Below, one piece after another: positions 1-8,178 of a stretch of DNA of 64,000 nucleotides (position 1 is its first letter; each line of letters begins with the position of its first letter). The stretch comes from Lysobacterales bacterium (GTDB taxonomy: Bacteria; Pseudomonadota; Gammaproteobacteria; Xanthomonadales; Xanthomonadaceae). The translations under genes and the position numbers were made by a program. The DNA lies in assembly GCA_019510125.1 (NCBI GenBank), contig JAEKKX010000003.1, forward strand, positions 62,001-126,000. Reading direction: 5' to 3'. The notes under the pieces were generated by a model that saw only the letters and a list, made by a program, of their open reading frames with translations, ran no database searches and was not told where the DNA came from.

Positions 1-137
1 GGCTTCTCGGCGTTGGCCTTCTGCACGGCTTCGGCGCCGTTGCTGGCGGTGACCGAATGCCAGCCGGCATTGCTGAGGATGTTGCGGAGATTCGCGAGTT
101 CGGCGGCGGAGTCGTCGCAGATCAGGGCCTTGGGCAT
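1..137 (-). CDS. CheY-like response regulator (partial, cut by window edge)
   Basis: Only the first 45 codons are inside the window. They begin MPKALICDDSAAEL and show the start of a receiver domain: a hydrophobic first strand followed by the acidic pair (DD) that binds magnesium, then a first helix (NLRNILSNAG). The phospho-acceptor Asp lies outside. It follows another response regulator on the same strand with a 48-nt gap, so the two are probably co-transcribed. In relatives, single-domain receivers of this kind often belong to PilG/PilH-type twitching or chemotaxis pathways, but nothing visible here settles the partner kinase. The ATG at 135-137 is the only sensible start. Confidence 0.8.
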   Translation of the reverse strand, partial: MPKALICDDSAAELANLRNILSNAGWHSVTASNGAEAVQKANAEK

Positions 138-185
138 GGACGGGAATCCTGTCGGGGAAGTGCGTGGGCGCGCGGGCGCGCGGCG

Positions 186-1043
186 TCAGAGCCGGTAGCC
201 GCGCGCGATCATCTGCGCGCGATCGTTGCGGAAGTGCTTGAGCAGCGCCTTGTCGACCGCCTGGCTGAAGATGTCCCAGGTGATCGGCTTGACGAGGTAG
301 CTGTCGCAGCCGGACAGCGCGCCGCGGGCGCGGTCGAACGGCGAGGAGCGGCTGGTGAGCATCAGCACCGGCATCCCGCGCAGGTAGTTGTTGTGCTTGA
401 TCTTGCGGCACAGCTCGTAGCCGTCGGTGCCGGGCATGACCACGTCGAGGAACGCGAGGTCGTAGGTGCCGTGCTCGAGCAGGCGCATCGCGGCCTCGGC
501 GCTGTCGGCCTGGTCGCTGGCGATGCCCAGGCGCTGCAGGGCCTGGCGCATCTGTTCGCGCACGGTGAGGCTGTCGTCGACGACCAGCGCGCGCAGCGGC
601 CGCGGCTCGCCGGCGCGGCCTTCGACGAACGCCGCTTCGGCCGCGCCGCCGCCGGCCTGCGCCGCAGGGGCGGCGGCCTGGGCGGTGGCGGTCGGGTGCG
701 GGCTGACCTTGCTGCCGACGAACTCGTGGTCCGCCAGGTCGTCCAGGACCTTGAGCACCTGCAGCAGCAGCGAGCGGCGCTGGATCCGGTAGCGGGTGTC
801 GCCGGCCATGCCGTGGTCGGAGATCGTCAGCGAGATCACCCCCGGATGGCGGTGGCGCAGCGCCTCGTACATCTGCATGGACCGGGGCGATCCGGCATCG
901 ACGATCACCGCCCGCGGGTCGGGGAGGTTGTCGCTCTCGGCGGCGCGGAAGGCGTGCCGGCCGTTGTTCGCCCGGTTGATCACGATTTCCAGCAGGCGGG
1001 CGTCCCTGGCCGTCAGGCCGCAAAGCGCGACGTGGTAGGTCAT
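186..1043 (-). CDS. Two-domain response regulator (degenerate N-terminal domain plus receiver)
   Basis: A 285-residue protein. The C-terminal half (about residues 155-280) is a complete receiver domain: VVDDS acidic pair, LDVVMPG with the phospho-acceptor Asp, the switch Thr in MLTSR and the conserved Lys in LVKP. The N-terminal 120 residues look like a diverged alpha/beta domain without the acidic pocket, joined by an Ala/Gly-rich linker. No DNA-binding or GGDEF/EAL output domain is present, so it probably acts through protein contacts. The ATG at 1043 is chosen because GAGGAA lies just upstream; a longer frame to 1127 lacks such a site. The receiver resembles PilG-type regulators; the exact pathway is inference. 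Confidence 0.85.
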   Translation of the reverse strand: MTYHVALCGLTARDARLLEIVINRANNGRHAFRAAESDNLPDPRAVIVDAGSPRSMQMYEALRHRHPGVISLTISDHGMAGDTRYRIQRRSLLLQVLKVLDDLADHEFVGSKVSPHPTATAQAAAPAAQAGGGAAEAAFVEGRAGEPRPLRALVVDDSLTVREQMRQALQRLGIASDQADSAEAAMRLLEHGTYDLAFLDVVMPGTDGYELCRKIKHNNYLRGMPVLMLTSRSSPFDRARGALSGCDSYLVKPITWDIFSQAVDKALLKHFRNDRAQMIARGYRL

Positions 1044-1254
1044 GCGTACGATTCCTCGATCGATTTGTGATGGCGCACTCCGGCGACTGCAAAGCAAGTT
1101 CGATGCCAAAGATGACGGAGGTCGCAAAAACCGCGGCGCGGACAGGGCGGCCCTTCAGTCGCGCAAAGGGTTAAATATGAGTTGATCTCGGGCCGGAGCC
1201 GTCCCCGATGGCCCCCTGCTCCCCCATCCCCACACCCTTACACTGGAGGTTCCC

Positions 1255-1962
1255 GTGCACAAACACCTGATCGCGCTCGCCCTCCTGGCCGCCGCGCCGT
1301 TCGCGGCGCAGGCCCAGGAAGAAGACAGTTCCGGCTTCAACTGGAACGCCGCCGCCACGTCCGAGTACCTGTTCCGCGGCATTTCCCAGACCGACGACCA
1401 TCCGGCGCTGCAGGGCGGCATCGGCTATAGCTGGGACAACGGCCTGTACGTCGGCGGCTGGGCGTCCAACGTGGACTTCGGCCACGGCGATCCGACCGAT
1501 GCCGAGATCGACACCTTCGTCGGCTGGAACGGCGACGTCTCCGACCAGGTCAATCTCGACGTCCAACTGGTCCGCTACAACTACGCGGGCGAGCCGGACG
1601 GCGTGAACTACGCCTACAACGAGCTGGTCGGCAAGGCCACCATCGCCAAGGACTACAGCGTCACCCTCGGCTTCACCAACGACTACCTCAACACCGACAC
1701 CAACAGCACCTACCTGGGGCTGGACGGGAGCTGGGGCGTCGGCCACGACATCAACCTGACCGCCGGCGTCGGCTACACCACGATCGACAAGGACATCGCG
1801 TCCGAGAGCGGCTACGCCACCTATTCGGTGGGCGTGAACCGCGACTTCGGCCCGGTCAACATCGGTCTGGGCTATGTCGGCAACGACAGCAAGGCCGACA
1901 ACGTGTTCGGCAAGGACAACGCCGAGAACAAGTTCGTCCTGACCTTCTCGGTCGGCGGCTGA
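1255..1962 (+). CDS. TorF-family putative porin
   Basis: A 235-residue exported protein with a signal peptide (MHKHLIALALLAAAPFAAQA) followed by alternating aromatic/polar strands typical of a small outer-membrane beta-barrel. The segment SEYLFRGISQTDDHPALQGG is the signature of the TorF family (formerly TIGR02001), a putative porin group often associated with nitrogen or proteobacterial transport genes, though no such gene is adjacent here. The start is a GTG with GGAGGT at 1244-1249, a strong ribosome binding site. The C-terminus (LTFSVGG) is less typical than the usual terminal Phe. A hairpin terminator follows immediately. The cargo cannot be told from sequence. Confidence 0.85.
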   Translation: MHKHLIALALLAAAPFAAQAQEEDSSGFNWNAAATSEYLFRGISQTDDHPALQGGIGYSWDNGLYVGGWASNVDFGHGDPTDAEIDTFVGWNGDVSDQVNLDVQLVRYNYAGEPDGVNYAYNELVGKATIAKDYSVTLGFTNDYLNTDTNSTYLGLDGSWGVGHDINLTAGVGYTTIDKDIASESGYATYSVGVNRDFGPVNIGLGYVGNDSKADNVFGKDNAENKFVLTFSVGG

Positions 1963-1984
1963 TCCCGGAGTCTCGCGGTTCCCG

Positions 1985-2010
1985 ACGGGCGCCCTCGCGG
2001 CGCCCGTTTT
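1985..2010 (+). terminator. Rho-independent terminator after TorF-like porin
   Basis: A nine-base-pair GC-rich stem (ACGGGCGCC at 1985-1993 with GGCGCCCGT at 1999-2007), a five-base loop and a run of four T. The rest of the 359-nt gap (1963-2321) holds GC-rich sequence in which I see no gene; it must carry the promoter of the next barrel protein. Confidence 0.8.
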
Positions 2011-2321
2011 CATTGCGGCGCACCATCGACGGCGTCAATGGCCCCGGGCCTGCTGCGTCGCATATCGCCCTGAAATCGTATTCAGCGATCGACCCGGGCA
2101 TGGGCGGCCCGCCGGCGCCGGTCGCCCCCCGTCCCGCATCGACCTCCCGCGATCCCGCCCGGTCCGGCCGCCGCGGGACCGCGGGACGGCCGTGGCGGCG
2201 CTCCTTTCCCGCCGCGGCCCCGCTGTGTTCCATCGATGGATGCATCCGGTCTCCGGGACGGGCGCGTAACGGATGGGCTGCGCAGATGCGCACGCAGTCC
2301 CCCGAATCCCAAGGAGTCAAG

Positions 2322-3107
2322 ATGAAGCAGTCGATCCTCATCATGTCCGCCCTGTGCCTGTTCGCCCCCGCCGCGTTCGCCGCGGGACCGGAAGCCGGCA
2401 AGTGGTCCGCGTCCGTCTTCGGCGGCGTCGACCGGCCGCTGAGCGGCGACGTCCACGATGGCGCCACCGTCGCCGTGCCGGACCTCGGCCCGCTCAATCC
2501 CGACCTCGCCGGCGTCGGCGCGGAGCTGCGCATCCGCTCGCGCGGCCATGACGACATCTACGGTTCGGCCACGTCCTACGGCCTCGAGTTCAGCTACGGC
2601 ATCGACGACCGTTCCGAGGTCTTCGGCCAGGTCCGCCGCACCCGGGCCGACAAGGGCACGGTGCAGGTCGGCGGCGCCTTCGTGCCCGCCCTCTCGACCA
2701 CGCTCCCGGTGCGCGGCACCTTCGGCGACTACACGGCGCTGACGCTGGAAGGCGGCTATCGCCGCTACTTCGGCGAACTGGGGCCGACGCGGCCGTTCGT
2801 GGCCGGCCGCCTCGGCGCGACCCGCACGGACGCCATCCGCGCCACGTTCGCGATCCCCGACGCGGGGATCACCATCGCCGACGTGCCGTTCACGAAGTCG
2901 ACGTGGTCGGCGAGCGCCGGCATCGACCTCGGCCTGCTGGTCCCGGTCGGCGAGAAGGTCAGCATCACCGCGCAGACCGGCGTGCGCTACGTGGCCGGAC
3001 TCGACGGCGACGATTCGGCCATCGGCGGCCTCGGGCTCGGCTCGATCAACGACACCGGCAAGCGGGTCTCGTACCCGGTGTCGATCGGGCTGCGCGTCGA
3101 CTTCTGA
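2322..3107 (+). CDS. Outer-membrane beta-barrel protein, unknown cargo
   Basis: A 261-residue protein with a signal peptide ending APAAFAA. The mature part has repeated amphipathic strands (WSASVFGGV, YGLEFSYGI, SEVFGQVRR, YTALTLEGGYRRYF, FVAGRLGATR, GVRYVAG) and ends in a strand closing with Phe (SIGLRVDF), the hallmark that allows BAM-dependent insertion. Length and strand number suit an 8-10-stranded barrel. The start ATG at 2322 is chosen because AAGGAG lies at 2311-2316; the frame is open further upstream but without signal peptide there. I do not recognise a named family. It is monocistronic and converges with tdh. Confidence 0.75.
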   Translation: MKQSILIMSALCLFAPAAFAAGPEAGKWSASVFGGVDRPLSGDVHDGATVAVPDLGPLNPDLAGVGAELRIRSRGHDDIYGSATSYGLEFSYGIDDRSEVFGQVRRTRADKGTVQVGGAFVPALSTTLPVRGTFGDYTALTLEGGYRRYFGELGPTRPFVAGRLGATRTDAIRATFAIPDAGITIADVPFTKSTWSASAGIDLGLLVPVGEKVSITAQTGVRYVAGLDGDDSAIGGLGLGSINDTGKRVSYPVSIGLRVDF

Positions 3108-3123
3108 CGGTTCCCGCGCCGAC

Positions 3124-3150
3124 GGCGGCACCCCGCGCCCGGGTGCCGCC
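3124..3150. terminator. Hairpin between convergent barrel gene and tdh
   Basis: Ten-base-pair perfect stem GGCGGCACCC / GGGTGCCGCC with a seven-base loop in the 51-nt gap between two convergent genes. There is no T-run on either side, so it may act as a Rho-assisted or 3'-end stabilising structure rather than a classical terminator. Confidence 0.45.
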
Positions 3151-3158
3151 CGGCCGGA

Positions 3159-4196
3159 TCAATTCCAGTTCAGGACGACCTTGCCCGAGCGGCCCGACTC
3201 CATCAGCTCGAACCCGGTCTGGAACTCGTCGATCGGCAACTGGTGGGTCAGCACCTTGCCCAGCGGGAAGCCCGACAGCACGAGCTGGGTCATCTTGTAC
3301 CAGGTCTCGTACATGCGCCGGCCGTAGATGCCGTGCAGGGTCAGGCCCTTGAAGATGATCCTGTCCCAGTCCACGCCGGCGCCCTTGGGCATGATCCCGA
3401 GCAGCGCGATCTTGCCGCCGTTGTACATGCAGTCCAGCATGTCGTTGAACGCGCGCGGGTTGCCGCTCATTTCCAGGCCGACGTCGAAGCCTTCCATGTG
3501 CAGGTCGCTCATCACGTCCTTCAGCGAGGTGTTGGCGACGTTCACCACCCGGGTGGCGCCCATGTCGGCGGCCAGCTTCAGGCGGTAGTCGTTGACGTCG
3601 GTGACGACCACGTTGCGGGCGCCGATGTGCTTGCAGATGCCCGCGGCCATGACCCCGATCGGGCCGGCGCCGGTGATCAGCACGTCCTCCCCGACCACGT
3701 CGAACTCCAGCGCGCAGTGCGCGGCGTTGCCGTAGGGGTCGAAGAAGGCGGCCAGTTCGCTCGGGATCTGGTCGGGGATCGGCCACAGGTTGCTGGCCGG
3801 CATCACCATGTACTCGGCGAAGGCGCCGTCGCGGTTGACGCCGATGCCGACCGTGTTCGGGCACAGGTGCTGCTTGCCGGCGCGGCAGTTGCGGCAATGG
3901 CCGCAGACGATGTGGCCCTCGGCGGAGACCCGCTGGCCGACCCGGTAGCCGGTGACCCCGGGGCCGATCTCGGCGATCCGGCCGACGAATTCGTGACCGA
4001 TGACCAGTCCGGGCTTGATCGTGCGCTGGCTCCAGTCGTCCCACAGGTAGATGTGCAGGTCGGTGCCGCAGATCGCGGTCTTCTCGAGCTTGATCAGGAC
4101 CTCGTTCGCGCCGGGCGAGGGCACCGGCACGTGCTCCATCCAGATGCCCTTGGCGGCTTCGCGCTTCACCAGCGCCTTCATCGTGGTCGCGGCCAT
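3159..4196 (-). CDS. tdh: L-threonine 3-dehydrogenase
   Basis: A zinc- and NAD-dependent medium-chain dehydrogenase that oxidises L-threonine to 2-amino-3-ketobutyrate, first step of threonine conversion to glycine. Counting from the internal MKALVK, the catalytic zinc ligands fall at Cys38, His63 and Glu64, matching E. coli Tdh, and the structural zinc loop [15 protein letters not shown] carries its four cysteines. The nucleotide-binding motif is GAGPIG, and the C-terminal region ([14 protein letters not shown]) is diagnostic for Tdh over other alcohol dehydrogenases. Two starts are possible: ATG at 4196 (345 residues) or the ATG five codons later at 4181 (340 residues, closer to E. coli length). 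Neither has a strong ribosome site. The partner kbl is not in the window. Confidence 0.93.
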   Translation of the reverse strand: MAATTMKALVKREAAKGIWMEHVPVPSPGANEVLIKLEKTAICGTDLHIYLWDDWSQRTIKPGLVIGHEFVGRIAEIGPGVTGYRVGQRVSAEGHIVCGHCRNCRAGKQHLCPNTVGIGVNRDGAFAEYMVMPASNLWPIPDQIPSELAAFFDPYGNAAHCALEFDVVGEDVLITGAGPIGVMAAGICKHIGARNVVVTDVNDYRLKLAADMGATRVVNVANTSLKDVMSDLHMEGFDVGLEMSGNPRAFNDMLDCMYNGGKIALLGIMPKGAGVDWDRIIFKGLTLHGIYGRRMYETWYKMTQLVLSGFPLGKVLTHQLPIDEFQTGFELMESGRSGKVVLNWN

Positions 4197-4228
4197 GGCC
4201 CGTCGGTCTCGATCTTTGGAGGGGGCGC

Positions 4229-4234
4229 AGTATA
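4229..4234 (-). promoter_or_regulatory. -10 element upstream of tdh
   Basis: TATACT on the minus strand, placing transcription start near 4222, about 26 nt before the first tdh ATG. It is the only AT-rich hexamer in this GC-rich gap; no clear -35 is seen. Confidence 0.5.
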
Positions 4235-4387
4235 CGCCGGCGCCGGTGGACGGCCGGTGACCGGCCGGGCGATCCGCGGCCGGGCGGGCGGACGCCGTCC
4301 GTGCGCCCCGGGGCATGACCATCGGACATGGCGACGGCCGGCGGCGAGTCGATACACTCGACCTCTTTGTCCAACGATCGATCCGCC

Positions 4388-6583
4388 ATGTCCCGTTCCG
4401 GTCCCGCCATGCGCTCCCCCGTGCTCGCCGTCGCCGTGCTGTCCGCGGCCGTCGGCGCGCTGTCCCCGCCCGCCGCCCGCGCCGCAGAAGGCATGTGGGT
4501 GCCGCAGCAGTTGCCGGAGATCGCCGGCCCGCTGAAGACCGCGGGGCTGAAACTGCCCGCCAAGCAGCTCGCCGACCTCTCCGGCGACCCGCTGGGCGCG
4601 GTGGTGTCGCTCGGCGGCTGCACCGGCAGCTTCGTGTCCCCGCAGGGCCTGCTCGCGACCAACCACCATTGCGCCTACGGCGCGATCCAGCTCAACTCGA
4701 CGCCGCAGAAGAACCTGATCGTCGACGGCTTCAACGCCGCGACCCAGGCCCAGGAGCTCAGCGCCGGCCCCGGCGCGCGCATCTTCGTGCTCGACCGCAT
4801 CGACGACGTCACCGCGCAGGTCCGCCAGGCGATCGGCGAGGCCCGCGACGGGCTGGCGCGCAGCCAGGCCTACGACGCCATCGAGAAGCGCCTGATCGCG
4901 GACTGCGAACGCGGCGAGGGCTATCGCTGCCGGCTCTACAGCTTCGCCGGCGGCAGCACCTACCGACTGTTCCGCAACCTCGAGATCCGCGACGTGCGCC
5001 TGGTCTACGCGCCGCCGGCGAGCGTCGGCAACTACGGCGGCGAGGTCGACAACTGGATGTGGCCGCGCCATACCGGCGATTTCTCGTTCTACCGCGCCTA
5101 CGTCGGTCGCGACGGCCGCCCGGCCGCGTATTCGTCGGACAACGTGCCCTACCGGCCGAAGCAGTGGCTGAAGTTCGCCGACAAGCCGCTCGCCGCGGGC
5201 GACTTCGTGATGGTCGCCGGTTACCCCGGCAGCACCAACCGCTACGCGCTGGCGGACGAGTTCGAGCAGACGGTGGACTGGACCTATCCCACGCTCAGCC
5301 GGCATTACAAGGCGATGGTCGCGCTGGTCGACGCCGAGGGCCGCAAGAATCCCGACGTCGCGGTGAAGTACGCCAGCATCGTGCGCAGTTGGGAGAACGT
5401 GCTGAAGAACTATGACGGCCAGCTCGAGGGCTTCGAGCGGATGGGCGCGATCGCGATCAAGCGCAAGCAGGAGGAGGCGGTCGAGATGTTCCTGCGCAAG
5501 CGCGGCCGCAACGGCGAGGGTCCGCTGCAGGCCTACCAGACCCTGCGCGCGCTGAACACCCAGGCCACCGCCACCCGCGAACGCGATCAGGTGCTGGGCC
5601 AGCTCGGCCGCAACGGCGTGCTCGCGACCGCGGTGCAACTGTACCGGCTGTCGATCGAACGGGCCCGGCCGGACGCCGACCGCGAGCCCGGTTTCCAGCA
5701 GCGCGACTACGCGCGCATCGAGGGCGACCTGCGCCAGATGGAGCGCCGCTACGTCCCGTCGATGGACCGCGAACTGACCCGCTACTGGCTGCAGCAGTAC
5801 CTGCGCCTGCCGAAGGAGCAGCGCCTGAAGCCGCTGGACGCCTGGCTCAAGGGCGGCGACGACAAGGCCATCGCGGCGGCGCTGAAGGCGCTGGCGGCGA
5901 CCAAACTGGGCTCGACCGAGGAGCGCCTGCGCTGGATGAAGGCCGACCGCAAGGCGTTCGAGACCAGCAAGGATCCGGCGATCCGCTACGCGGTGGCGAT
6001 GATGCCGACGCTGCTGCAGGTGGAGGAAGCGCGCAAGGCCCGCGCCGGCGACAACCTGGTCGCGCGGCCGCACTACCTGCAGGCGGTGGCCGACTACAAG
6101 AAGAGCCGCGGCGAAGCGGTGTACCCCGACGCCAACGGTTCGCTGCGGATCACCTTCGGCACCGTCACCGGCTACACCACCCGCGACGGCGCCCGCCAGA
6201 AGCCGTTCACGCTGCTGGAGGAAGTCGCGGCCAAGGCGACCGGGCAGGAACCGTTCGACGCGCCGCCGGCGCTGCTGGAGGCGATCCGCGCCAAGCGCTA
6301 CGGCGGCCTCGCCGACAGGAAGCTCGGCACCGTGCCGGTGAACTTCCTGTCCGACCTCGACATCACCGGCGGCAATTCCGGTTCGCCGGTGCTCAACGCC
6401 GAGGGCAAGCTGGTCGGCCTGGCGTTCGACGGCAACTGGGAATCGGTGAGCTCGAACTGGATCTACGACGGCAGCGTCAACCGCATGATCTCGGTCGACC
6501 AGCGCTACATGCGCTGGATCATGCAGGAAGTGTTCCCGGCGCCGCAGTTGCTGCAGGAACTGGGTGTGCCGGCGAAGAAATGA
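4388..6583 (+). CDS. S46 family dipeptidyl-peptidase (DPP7/DAP BII-like)
   Basis: Secreted serine peptidase of clan PA, family S46, which removes dipeptides from oligopeptide N-termini. With the ATG at 4388 it has 731 residues and a signal peptide ending PAARA. Motifs: GGCTGSFVS and ATNHHCAYG (catalytic His93), TGDFS (Asp231), GGNSGSP (Ser664) and FDGNWES (Gly682). If numbering starts at the internal ATG (4409) these become His86, Asp224, Ser657 and Gly675, the values I recall for Pseudoxanthomonas mexicana DAP BII, which favours the later start. Gly rather than Arg at the last site is what family knowledge links to DPP7-type preference for hydrophobic P1 residues rather than DPP11-type Asp/Glu. 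Neither start has a Shine-Dalgarno site. A TACACT -10-like box lies near 4352. Transcription ends at a strong hairpin. Confidence 0.93.
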   Translation: MSRSGPAMRSPVLAVAVLSAAVGALSPPAARAAEGMWVPQQLPEIAGPLKTAGLKLPAKQLADLSGDPLGAVVSLGGCTGSFVSPQGLLATNHHCAYGAIQLNSTPQKNLIVDGFNAATQAQELSAGPGARIFVLDRIDDVTAQVRQAIGEARDGLARSQAYDAIEKRLIADCERGEGYRCRLYSFAGGSTYRLFRNLEIRDVRLVYAPPASVGNYGGEVDNWMWPRHTGDFSFYRAYVGRDGRPAAYSSDNVPYRPKQWLKFADKPLAAGDFVMVAGYPGSTNRYALADEFEQTVDWTYPTLSRHYKAMVALVDAEGRKNPDVAVKYASIVRSWENVLKNYDGQLEGFERMGAIAIKRKQEEAVEMFLRKRGRNGEGPLQAYQTLRALNTQATATRERDQVLGQLGRNGVLATAVQLYRLSIERARPDADREPGFQQRDYARIEGDLRQMERRYVPSMDRELTRYWLQQYLRLPKEQRLKPLDAWLKGGDDKAIAAALKALAATKLGSTEERLRWMKADRKAFETSKDPAIRYAVAMMPTLLQVEEARKARAGDNLVARPHYLQAVADYKKSRGEAVYPDANGSLRITFGTVTGYTTRDGARQKPFTLLEEVAAKATGQEPFDAPPALLEAIRAKRYGGLADRKLGTVPVNFLSDLDITGGNSGSPVLNAEGKLVGLAFDGNWESVSSNWIYDGSVNRMISVDQRYMRWIMQEVFPAPQLLQELGVPAKK

Positions 6584-6615
6584 CGCCGCGCCGCGCGGAT
6601 GCGACGCGCGCATGA

Positions 6616-6648
6616 GGAAACGGCGGCCATCGGCCGCCGTTTCCGTTT
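6616..6648 (+). terminator. Terminator after S46 peptidase
   Basis: A perfect 13-bp stem (6616-6628 with 6632-6644), a three-base loop and a following GTTT. It separates the peptidase from the convergent small-protein gene; the T-rich side is on the plus strand. Confidence 0.75.
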
Positions 6649-6662
6649 GGTGAGAGCCGCCG

Positions 6663-6908
6663 TCAGTAGATCGGATCGCAGATCATGTAGCCGTTGGAAT
6701 AACGGGTGCTGGTCTTGCCCCACGACACGTAGGTGCCGTCGCAATTGATCGCACGGTAGCCGACCGTGTTGCCGGCGGTGTCGAAGTAGTAGTAGAACTC
6801 GCCGTTGTGGGTGGGACCGGGGGCGGCGGCGACCGCCGCTCCGATGGCGCAGGCGGCGGCGAGCGCCAGGGCGATGCGGGTGCCGCGACGCTTGATCGAG
6901 AGTGTCAT
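6663..6908 (-). CDS. Small exported DUF6289-like protein, copy 1
   Basis: An 81-residue precursor: basic n-region (MTLSIKRRGTR), hydrophobic segment and a likely cleavage after AVAAA, leaving about 53 residues. The mature part reads GEFYYYFDTAGNTVGYRAIN followed by a Cys, a Gly/Ser/Tyr-rich stretch and a second Cys near the end (ICDPIY), so one disulfide is possible. The YYYFD-GNT-GYRA pattern fits the DUF6289 group of small Xanthomonadaceae/actinobacterial exported proteins (name from memory). AAGGAA precedes the ATG at a good distance. A paralogue lies 207 nt upstream on the same strand. Function unknown; no enzyme motif is visible. Confidence 0.75.
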   Translation of the reverse strand: MTLSIKRRGTRIALALAAACAIGAAVAAAPGPTHNGEFYYYFDTAGNTVGYRAINCDGTYVSWGKTSTRYSNGYMICDPIY

Positions 6909-7080
6909 CGTTCGTTCCTTTTCCTTGGGTTGTTTCCGGGAGATCCGGCGTCGGGTCCGGGAGCGGCCCCGGTTCCGGAAGCGTGCTCGATGCGGGTTTT
7001 CAGTGCGCGGCCCCTGCAGCGGGGCGGGAGGTCTGGCGCATCGGGTCTGGCGCATCGCCGGCGAAGGCGGATGCCGCTGC

Positions 7081-7103
7081 CGCCTGCCGGTTCGCGGCAG
7101 GCG
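7081..7103 (-). terminator. Hairpin after DUF6289-like copy 2
   Basis: Nine-base-pair stem CGCCTGCCG / CGGCAGGCG with a five-base loop, 12 nt beyond the stop codon at 7116. No T-run follows on the minus strand, so termination is only suggested. Together with the separate leader of copy 1 it suggests the two paralogues are independent transcription units. Confidence 0.4.
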
Positions 7104-7115
7104 GCGCCAGCGGGT

Positions 7116-7358
7116 TCAGCGCGGCACGCAGTAGGCGTGTCCGACCGAGTAGCGGTTGCTGGTCGTGCCCCACGCCGAGTAGTTGCCGTAGCAGTCGATC
7201 GCGCGGTAGCCGATCGTGTTGCCGCTGGCGTCGAAGTAGTAGTAGAAATCGCCGATCGCGGTCGGCCCCGGCGGGGCGGCGATGGCGGCGCCGACGACGA
7301 GCGCGGTGGCCAGGGCGAGCAGGAGCGGCCGACGGCCGCGCGTGATCGATGTCTTCAT
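7116..7358 (-). CDS. Small exported DUF6289-like protein, copy 2
   Basis: An 80-residue precursor with signal peptide (MKTSITRGRRPLLLALATAL...) and a mature region GDFYYYFDASGNTIGYRAID-C-YGNYSAWGTTSNRYSVGHAYCVPR. It matches copy 1 nearly residue for residue in the YYYFD, GNT, GYRAI, TS.RYS and second-Cys positions, while the signal peptides differ, as expected for a tandem duplication under constraint on the mature peptide. AAGGAG sits eight bases before the ATG. Function unknown. High Tyr and Gly content with two cysteines would suit a small secreted structural or signalling peptide, but that is only a possibility. Confidence 0.75.
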   Translation of the reverse strand: MKTSITRGRRPLLLALATALVVGAAIAAPPGPTAIGDFYYYFDASGNTIGYRAIDCYGNYSAWGTTSNRYSVGHAYCVPR

Positions 7359-7464
7359 GTGGAACTCCTTGTATGTGGATCGCCGGAAGGACCGGCCACC
7401 CGACTGTAGCGCCGGCGATCTTCGGAAAGCGTTATCGCTTCCACACTCCGGCCGCTGCGCGCAT

Positions 7465-7884
7465 TCAGCTTGCGGCCGCCGCGTCCTCCGCGTCCGGCAG
7501 CGTGTAGTCGAACGTGTAGGCGTGCCTGCCGTCGACGATCTCGATCGCCAGCGTCCCGCGCAGCCCGACGAGCGCGCCGGCGCCCGAATCCGGGACCACG
7601 TTCACCGCCAGCGACGGTGCGCCGCGATCCATCACGCCGGTGTGGTGCATCAGGAAACTGCCGGCGCGGCCGTCGAGCGTGCCGACGATGCGTTCGACCG
7701 CGACGTAGGCGGCCGAACCTTCGGTCGCGGTTCCGACCGCCAGCATGTGGACCACGCCGGTCGCCTCCAGCGGGCCGTGGAACGTCTTGTCGAAGCGCAC
7801 GTGCGCGGCCTGCGCGCCGTCGCCCAGGTCGAGCATCGGCTGCGCGTCGCGCCGGACTTCGAAGTCGCCTGTCACCTTCGGCAT
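7465..7884 (-). CDS. DUF3224 domain protein
   Basis: A 139-residue cytosolic protein with no signal peptide. The pattern G.FEV, a central KTFHGPLEATG, VGTLDGRAGSFLMHHTG and VVPDSGAGALVGLRGTL is typical of DUF3224, a small beta-barrel fold found in many soil bacteria and structurally related to allene-oxide-cyclase-like barrels. The family has no established reaction. GGGAGA upstream of the ATG supports the start. It is divergent from serA across a 294-nt gap with no other gene in it. Confidence 0.85.
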   Translation of the reverse strand: MPKVTGDFEVRRDAQPMLDLGDGAQAAHVRFDKTFHGPLEATGVVHMLAVGTATEGSAAYVAVERIVGTLDGRAGSFLMHHTGVMDRGAPSLAVNVVPDSGAGALVGLRGTLAIEIVDGRHAYTFDYTLPDAEDAAAAS

Positions 7885-8178
7885 CGCCGTCTCCCGCGGG
7901 CCGCACCGGGCCCCGATCGCCGCAGCATGCCGCGTCCGACGAACGGACGCGAGCCCCGCTTTGCAGTGTGCGGATCGTCTGCTAGGCTGCTCCCCGTCGC
8001 GGATTCCCATGCCAGCCGGCCCCGTCTCCCGACCCGCAGGTGGATCGCCTGTCCAGCCCAAGGGCTGCAGCCGATCCCCCGGACCAGCGTCATCGGTCCA
8101 CGCATCGATCCACGATGTTTGCGCAGTGCCGGCCAGCAGGGCTCCGCGGGATTCTTCCCCACTACAGGAGCCGACCCC

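Noticed and set aside
57-1070. Long open frame on the plus strand opposite the response regulator
   Set aside because: Arg/Ala/Val-rich translation without domain signature; it is the antisense shadow of a gene with clear receiver motifs, common at this GC content.
4178-6613. 811-codon open frame antisense to the S46 peptidase
   Set aside because: Low-complexity His/Arg/Leu composition and no motifs; the opposite strand has the full S46 catalytic residues.
7885-8178. Riboswitch or attenuator before serA
   Set aside because: I see no conserved aptamer-like element or terminator/antiterminator pair, only GC-rich sequence with a possible TAGGCT -10.
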